A DNA stretch of 58,459 nt, taken from the NCBI GenBank assembly GCA_009692555.1, contig SHYY01000014.1, positions 1 to 58,459 on the forward strand, written 5' to 3'. Numbering within the stretch: position 1 is the first letter of the stretch; each line of letters starts with the position of its first letter. The notes below the pieces were generated by a model that was not told the DNA's origin, made no database searches, and saw only the letters and a program-made list of their open reading frames with translations. This document shows, piece after piece, positions 53,760 through 58,459 of this stretch. The position numbers and the translations under genes are program-made. The stretch comes from Myxococcales bacterium. Its GTDB lineage: Bacteria; Myxococcota_A; Polyangia; Palsa-1104; SHYY01.

Positions 53760-56227
53760 CGGGCACCCCCGGCCACGTCCAGCGCCACCTGCGCCGACGA
53801 TACGTTGTGCGCCATATCCTCGGCCGTCACCGTCACGAGGTGCGTCCCGGTCGCGGTATCGGTCGGGATCAGCACCGCTCCGAGCGAGCGCTTCTTCTCC
53901 GGGTCCCACACCACCTCGGCCGCCGGCCCTTGGTCGAGGCGGGCGGTGATCCTCCGGGTGTCGGCGTCGGCGCGCACCTCGATCGCCACCCGCTCCCCCG
54001 GTCGGGCGGTGCGGGCGCCGAGGGTCGCCGCGACATCGGGTGGCTTGCTGTCGATCACGAACGACTTCTCCTCGGAGGTCTTCCTGCCGCCGGTATCGGT
54101 GAGGACCAGGGTGCAGGTGTAGGTGCCGTCCTTCATCCAGGTGGGCGCGAGGAAGCGCGTCTCCCACACGTCCTCCGAGGGCAGGTAGCGCAGCGCCTTC
54201 TGCAATCCGAACGGAAAGAGCACGGCGACCCGCGTGATGTCGGCCGGCACCTTGACCCGCAGCACCGGGTCACCCGGCTGGATCACCCGCGGCCGGAGGA
54301 GCGCGCGCGGGGCGGCGATGAAGGACGTGTAAGGCGTGACAAAGTGGAATTCCTTTGCGAGCGCGATCACCTCCTTCACCCAGGACTCCTTCTCCCCGTC
54401 GACGGCGATCTTGTCGAGGAGGTCGTCGATCCGGTAGCGCGCCCACCCGCGGGCGACCCACGGCCGCGTGGCGTCGCGCTCCGGCAACGTCACCGGCATG
54501 CTCTCGGAGACCGGCTGGCCGTGGAGGGTGCCCCGGACCGCGACGGCGCCGGCGCCGGGGGTCTTGTAGCGTCCGAAGAAGGGAGCGTCGGAGCCCTCGA
54601 ACACCGACGGGCGGATGGGCGGGTAGATCTGCTCGATCCCGGTCAAGGTGGTGAAGGCGAGGGCGACGTCGCGCAGGCTGCCCTGGCCGAGCTTGTCAAA
54701 GAAGGTGCGGAGCTTGAACGCCGCGTCCGAGCCTTCGCGCGCCCAGGCGAAGAAGCCGTCCCCCGCCGCGGCGAGGCGATCGAGGAGCACGGTGGCGGCG
54801 TCGTCGCCCACGCCAAGCACGAACAGGCGGGCGATCGGCGGTGCGGTCGCCGGCGCCCCACCGACGGGCGGAACGGGTGCGGCGCGACCGACGTTGCTCT
54901 CCGAGCTTGCTGCACGTCGGCTATTGCCGACGTTGGCCTCCGCGAACGCCTTGCCGATCTGCCGGTAGCCGATCTCCCCGAGGGTCGGGTTGCCGTCGGT
55001 GATCATCACGACGAAGCGATCCGAGCCGGGGCGCACGTCCTTGCCGACCAGCGCCAGCGACGCGGCGAGGGCGCCTCCGAGGTCCGTTCCGCCGGCGAGG
55101 TAGGACTGCCGGACGAACTGGAGAGCGCCCTGCACCTCCGTCGACGAAGCGGCCACCAGGTCGGGCTTGTAGGGGCGCACCTCGTCGTTGAAGGTGATCA
55201 GCCCGAAGCGATCGCCCGGCTCGAGGCGGCCGGTGAAGTACTCCAGCGCGGCGAACGAGCGCTCGAGCTTCTCCCACTGCATCGAGAGCGAGGTGTCGAG
55301 GAGAATCACCACGTCGCGCGGGGCGCGCTTCACGGCGGGGCCGCCGCCGATCCCGAACAGGGCGCGCACCAGGAAGTAGCCGCGGTCGTCGCGGTAGACC
55401 GTGCCGTCGCCGAAAGGCGAGAGATCCTTGCGCCCGCCCGGCACCGGATCGCGCCACGCCAGCGCGTCCACCTTCGGCCCCCCGTCGGCGAGCGCCATCT
55501 CGATCGTGAGATCGTCGCCCAGCGCGACGTTCTTTCCGTCGAGGATCCCGGCGAAGCGGGTGGAGCCGGCGACCGGCGCTGTGGTCCAGCGCAGCCTCCC
55601 TTCGGGCCGCACCTTCACCGACGCCAGCGGGAACGGCCCGTCGGCGGCGACATCGACGTGCAGCGCATCGACCCGCTGGGTGCCGTAGCGGCGGGGCTTC
55701 CAGGGCAGCGTGAAGAGGGCGCCGCGCGAGGTGACCGTCAGGTCCTCGGAGAAGGTCACCTCGACGCGCGCGGTGCCGTGGGGAGGGATCGGCGCGACGC
55801 GGATCACGAAGTCGTGGGCCTTGTCCTTGTTGTCGTCGCTCTCGGCGAGGCCGGGGTCGAGGTTCTGGCGCGTGATCTGCTCGAACAGGCGCTTGCCCTT
55901 CTGCTTCTCGACGATCACCCCGACCAGCCGCTCCTCGCCCTGCCACACCGAGAAGTCCTCCACCGACGAGCGCTCGCCGAGCGGAAGCACGTAGCGGCCC
56001 TCGAGCTGCTGGTTGGTGTGGTTCTCGAAAACCGACTTGAGATCCACCCGTGCGTGGAGGTGGTCGATCCGGACCGTCACCTCCATCCGCTTCAGCGAGA
56101 GCACCTTCGGGTCGGGTTCGTGCGAGATGTTCCAGGGGATCAGCACCCCGGCGTCGGCCCACGCCGGCGCGGCCAGGGCCAGCGGAACAAGGCCCGCGCA
56201 GGCGAGCACTGCCGAGAATGGTTTCAC
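53756..56227 (-). CDS. VIT/VWA-domain exported protein (inter-alpha-trypsin-inhibitor heavy-chain-like)
   Basis: The protein has 823 aa from a GTG overlapping the previous stop (GTGA). A signal peptide (about 1-25) is followed by a VIT domain (about 40-165; FENHTNQQLEGRYVLPLGE) and a VWA domain from about 305 with the MIDAS DTSLSM, Thr in GGTDLGGAL and Asp in MITDGNPTLG. A C-terminal beta domain (about 690-823) has Ig-like features (YTCTLVLTDTGGRKTSEEKS). A short palindromic insert is read within the VWA domain (54914-54933). Eukaryotic relatives bind matrix ligands by metal-dependent contacts. Confidence 0.88.
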   Translation of the reverse strand: MKPFSAVLACAGLVPLALAAPAWADAGVLIPWNISHEPDPKVLSLKRMEVTVRIDHLHARVDLKSVFENHTNQQLEGRYVLPLGERSSVEDFSVWQGEERLVGVIVEKQKGKRLFEQITRQNLDPGLAESDDNKDKAHDFVIRVAPIPPHGTARVEVTFSEDLTVTSRGALFTLPWKPRRYGTQRVDALHVDVAADGPFPLASVKVRPEGRLRWTTAPVAGSTRFAGILDGKNVALGDDLTIEMALADGGPKVDALAWRDPVPGGRKDLSPFGDGTVYRDDRGYFLVRALFGIGGGPAVKRAPRDVVILLDTSLSMQWEKLERSFAALEYFTGRLEPGDRFGLITFNDEVRPYKPDLVAASSTEVQGALQFVRQSYLAGGTDLGGALAASLALVGKDVRPGSDRFVVMITDGNPTLGEIGYRQIGKAFAEANVGNSRRAASSESNVGRAAPVPPVGGAPATAPPIARLFVLGVGDDAATVLLDRLAAAGDGFFAWAREGSDAAFKLRTFFDKLGQGSLRDVALAFTTLTGIEQIYPPIRPSVFEGSDAPFFGRYKTPGAGAVAVRGTLHGQPVSESMPVTLPERDATRPWVARGWARYRIDDLLDKIAVDGEKESWVKEVIALAKEFHFVTPYTSFIAAPRALLRPRVIQPGDPVLRVKVPADITRVAVLFPFGLQKALRYLPSEDVWETRFLAPTWMKDGTYTCTLVLTDTGGRKTSEEKSFVIDSKPPDVAATLGARTARPGERVAIEVRADADTRRITARLDQGPAAEVVWDPEKKRSLGAVLIPTDTATGTHLVTVTAEDMAHNVSSAQVALDVAGGAR
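54914..54933. repeat. 20-nt perfect palindrome inside the VWA domain coding sequence
   Basis: ACGTCGGC and GCCGACGT are perfect arms around TATT. It is read in frame as part of ANVGNSRRAASSESNVG, where NVG occurs twice. The segment interrupts the VWA domain after FAEA and may be a small insertion. Confidence 0.6.
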
Positions 56228-58188
56228 GACGATCCCTCCGGATGGGAGACGGGGCGACGAACCGGAGCGAGCGCGTCTTCGAGCACGGCGCGCGGCAGGC
56301 GGATGAGACCCGAGGTGGTACCGACCAGGAGCGCGTCACCGTCGGGCAGGAGCGCGGTGACGTTGTCCGAGGGCAGGAGCCGATCGAGGCGGCGCCAGGC
56401 GTGGGCGGTGCGATCGAAGGCGAGCAGTCCCGCTTCGAGCGTGCCCACCCACAGCGTGTTGCCGTCGACCGCCAGCGCCCCCGGGTTGACGTGGAAGCGC
56501 CCCGAGGCCCCCGACACGTCCTCGGCCGGGCCGCGGGCACGCAGGAGCTGTACGCCGCCGCCGTAGCTGCCAATGTAGAGCCCCTCCGGCGTGACGGCGA
56601 GCGCGGTGACCCACGCCGCTCGCAAGGCGCCGGGCCCCGCCCCGAGGCTGCGCTTCACCTTCGCGTCCTCGATGATCGAGAGGCCGCCGAGGGTGCCGGC
56701 GTAGATCCGATCCCCGTCGCTGGCGACCGCGTAGACGTGGTTATTGGCGAGGCCGTGGAAGGCGTAGAGGGAGCGCACCCGCGCGCCGTCGACGAGGCTG
56801 AGGCCGCGGTTGCCGGCGAGGGCCAGGCCGCCGCCAGGGGTGAACGCCAGGGCGGCGATCGCATCGGGCACCGCGCCGGGCGCTTCGCCGAGCGGCAAGC
56901 GGTGGGCGCCGTCGGGACCGTACACGTCGACCCCGTGCACCGTCGCCGCGAGCATCTCGCGGGTGGCGGGGCGGAAGGCGAGGGCGTTCACCTGATCATC
57001 GCGCGCATCGCTGCCAGCCGCCCCGCGCGCGGGGAGGTGGCGCTGCGGGACGAGGTCGGCCGAGAGGACATCGATCCCGTGCTCGAAGGTTCCGACCCAC
57101 AGGGCCCCGCCCCCGTCGCGGGCGAGGGCGGTGACGTGCGGTCCGGCGAGCCCTCGCGGCGGCGCGGCTTGCGGCTCGAAGTGGCCTCCGGTGAAGGCCC
57201 ACGGCCCGCCCGGCCCGAAGGCGGTGATCCGCCCGCCGAGGTCGCGCAGTCGATGCACGCGCTGCCCCGGGAGGTGTCGCCCGCGCTCCCGGCCGGTCTC
57301 GGGATCGAGCACGCGCACGCCGTCGTCGAAGGTGGCGACGTGCAGTGCGCCCGGCGTGGCGAGCAGCGAGGTGACGAACAGATCGGCGGCCAGGCGGCGG
57401 GCGCGCAAGGCGGTCACCCGGTGCAGACCGAAGGGCGTGCCCACCACGAGATCGCCCCCGTCGCAGGCGAGCGCGGTGATCGGTTCCACCGCCAGACCGA
57501 CCTCGGTTTTTTGCAATGCAGCATCGCGCTCCAGGTAGAGTTCTCCGCCGCGCGTGCCGACCGCGAGCCCGGCCGGCCCGGCGCAGAGGGCGCTCGCCTC
57601 GCGCAGGTCGACTTTCGCCGCCGCCCCGACATCGATCGCCCGGCGGCCATCGAAGGCGATCACCCCGACGCCGGTGTGGAGCGCGTAGACCACATCGCCA
57701 GCCGGCGCGAGATCGGCCACCGCGCCGGTGCGTGCGCGCTTTGTCCGCACCGCGACCGCGTGCTCGCCGTCGATCAGGGTCAACCCTCCGGTCGCGTCGC
57801 CGACCACCAGCCGATCGCCGAGCGGCGCCACCGCGGTGAGATCGATCCCCGAGAGGCCGTCTAGGTGGGTGTAGGGCCGCTCCGGACGCCGCCCCGGGCC
57901 GATCGCATACAGCCCGCCCGAGGTGGCCGCGAAGAGCCTCCCGGCGAGCGCGCCGCCATCGCGGATATCGTCGGTGGAGGTGATGCACCGGACACCCGCG
58001 GGGGGCGCCCGATCGAGCGCCACCGGCGCGGCGATCGCCACCTCCAACTCCCCGGCGGTGCCGCCCGGGAGCAGCGCCACCTGGTCGAGGAATCGGTCGG
58101 CGCGGCGGATCGCGAGCCACCACGCGCCGGCGCCCCCGGCGAGGCCGAGCAGGACGAGGGCAGCAACGAGACGGAGGCGGCGGCGCAT
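56224..58188 (-). CDS. Membrane-anchored beta-propeller protein, first gene of the TPR operon
   Basis: The protein has 654 aa from the ATG at 58188. A single N-terminal helix (LRLVAALVLLGLAGGAGAWW) anchors it. The rest is a run of about 12 blades with repeated patterns such as GRLFAATSGGLYAIGPG, GALWVGTFEHGIDVLSAD and NTLWVGTLEAGLLAFDR, typical of two-component-regulator-type propellers, but no kinase is attached. It probably displays a sensing or docking surface outside the inner membrane. Its stop overlaps the VIT/VWA GTG. Confidence 0.85.
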   Translation of the reverse strand: MRRRLRLVAALVLLGLAGGAGAWWLAIRRADRFLDQVALLPGGTAGELEVAIAAPVALDRAPPAGVRCITSTDDIRDGGALAGRLFAATSGGLYAIGPGRRPERPYTHLDGLSGIDLTAVAPLGDRLVVGDATGGLTLIDGEHAVAVRTKRARTGAVADLAPAGDVVYALHTGVGVIAFDGRRAIDVGAAAKVDLREASALCAGPAGLAVGTRGGELYLERDAALQKTEVGLAVEPITALACDGGDLVVGTPFGLHRVTALRARRLAADLFVTSLLATPGALHVATFDDGVRVLDPETGRERGRHLPGQRVHRLRDLGGRITAFGPGGPWAFTGGHFEPQAAPPRGLAGPHVTALARDGGGALWVGTFEHGIDVLSADLVPQRHLPARGAAGSDARDDQVNALAFRPATREMLAATVHGVDVYGPDGAHRLPLGEAPGAVPDAIAALAFTPGGGLALAGNRGLSLVDGARVRSLYAFHGLANNHVYAVASDGDRIYAGTLGGLSIIEDAKVKRSLGAGPGALRAAWVTALAVTPEGLYIGSYGGGVQLLRARGPAEDVSGASGRFHVNPGALAVDGNTLWVGTLEAGLLAFDRTAHAWRRLDRLLPSDNVTALLPDGDALLVGTTSGLIRLPRAVLEDALAPVRRPVSHPEGSS

Positions 58189-58231
58189 GGCGGAACCCCT
58201 GGAGCGCGAGGTACTACGGCCGGGCGAGGCA

Positions 58232-58260
58232 GAGTCACCCCGTGGATTGCAAGATGTCAA
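58232..58260 (-). promoter_or_regulatory. Possible promoter of the propeller-VIT/VWA-TPR operon
   Basis: On the minus strand a perfect TTGACA (58255-58260) is followed by 17 nt and TGACTC (58232-58237), a poor -10. The distance to the ATG at 58188 is about 43 nt. The -35 is good, the -10 is not, so the call is tentative. Confidence 0.3.
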
Positions 58261-58310
58261 CCGTAGTCTGACGCTCGGGTGCTTAACGGAGAAGGGGGTC
58301 CCTCGGCTCA

Positions 58311-58334
58311 CGTAGTCGTAGTCGTAGTCGTAGT
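58311..58334. repeat. Hexanucleotide array (CGTAGT), 4 copies
   Basis: Four copies of CGTAGT followed by CGATTC. It is the reverse-complement unit of the array at 236-284, in keeping with the inverted arrangement of the two element ends. Confidence 0.85.
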
Positions 58335-58362
58335 CGATTCAGGGGCACTCTCGCGCGGGGGA

Positions 58363-58458
58363 TCACCTCTCCGGCACATGCGCGTGAGCATCTCCACGAT
58401 GCGGGTCAGCAACTCCATGGCCTGTGACGTCGAGCTTCTGGTAGGCCAGCAGGGGCAT
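58363..58458 (-). pseudogene. Four-helix-bundle protein remnant, right copy
   Basis: The ATG at 58458 opens MPLLAYQKLDVTGHG and stops after 31 codons. Compared with the left copy, 51 nt (70-120) are deleted, joining the N-terminal piece out of frame to the C-terminal piece. Bases 58357-58425 equal 1-69 exactly. Confidence 0.6.
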
Positions 58459-58459
58459 C

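Larger units (their letters stand above)
58277..58459. mobile_element. Right-end 4HB element (partial), with inverted terminal motif
   Basis: It begins with GGGTGCTTAAC (58277-58287), the inverse of GTTAAGCACCC at 321-331, then GGGGGTCCCT, GGCTCACGTAGTCG and a short hexamer array, then the 4HB remnant. Taken with the left copy, the full element would be terminal motif, array, 4HB gene, array, inverted terminal motif. The window ends inside it. Confidence 0.5.

Noticed and set aside
53807..56566. 919-codon + strand frame opposite the VIT/VWA gene
   Set aside because: No motifs, and the opposite strand encodes clear VIT and VWA domains.

Overview
The window is high-GC bacterial chromosome and most likely comes from Myxococcota (delta-proteobacterial lineage). 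Supporting traits are a MYXO-CTERM-like tail on an M23 peptidase, many lipoproteins rich in Asp, Gly and Pro, a DUF2330 protein, a Ser/Thr kinase with an N-terminal zinc ribbon, multi-GAF signalling proteins, and housekeeping genes (scpA-scpB-rluB-cmk, rpsA, xerD, yicC, sppA). Both ends stop inside the same four-helix-bundle (4HB) repeat, so the window looks like a draft contig broken at repeats.

Layout. 1-540: 4HB remnant and a hexanucleotide array, fused in frame to a truncated lipoprotein. 0.5-4.1 kb: OmpA-like protein with calcium-type repeats, spermidine-synthase-like protein, DUF2330 protein. 4.2-7.7 kb: soluble multi-GAF histidine kinase and a lipoprotein. 7.8-13.5 kb: GH-like protein, acyltransferase, lipoprotein, rRNA methyltransferase, and a squalene-cyclase-fold protein with a CxxCH motif. 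13.5-18.2 kb (minus strand): M61 peptidase, a metzincin-like lipoprotein, a barrel protein. 18.3-20.8 kb: sugar epimerase, yicC, FHA protein. 21-25.4 kb: GAF protein, CheY-like regulator, MshEN-type protein, xerD, sialidase-like lipoprotein. 25.4-30.1 kb: M50 protease-scpA-scpB-rluB-cmk operon. 30.1-31.8 kb: decayed accessory island with a vapBC pair, lying between cmk and rpsA. 31.8-37.6 kb: rpsA, sppA, HIT, PerM-like permease and small secreted proteins. 38.3-42.2 kb: Ser/Thr kinase, lipoprotein, M23 peptidase. 42.2-43.3 kb: a MITE and two structured repeats. 43.3-44.8 kb: VWA lipoprotein. 44.8-58.2 kb (minus strand): four-gene operon with 4-nt overlaps (propeller, VIT/VWA, 2,414-aa TPR protein, 560-aa exported protein).

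The main unexplained signals are these. (1) Three copies of a ~160-nt element (E1-E3) have a nearly invariant core and end stems that change while staying complementary; they lie next to gene starts. (2) In six genes a -10 hexamer lies 7-8 nt before the start codon, which suggests leaderless mRNAs. (3) Hexanucleotide arrays fill intergenic gaps. (4) The 13.4-kb propeller/VIT-VWA/TPR operon looks like an envelope machine of unknown function. No tRNA, rRNA, CRISPR array or intact transposase gene was found.
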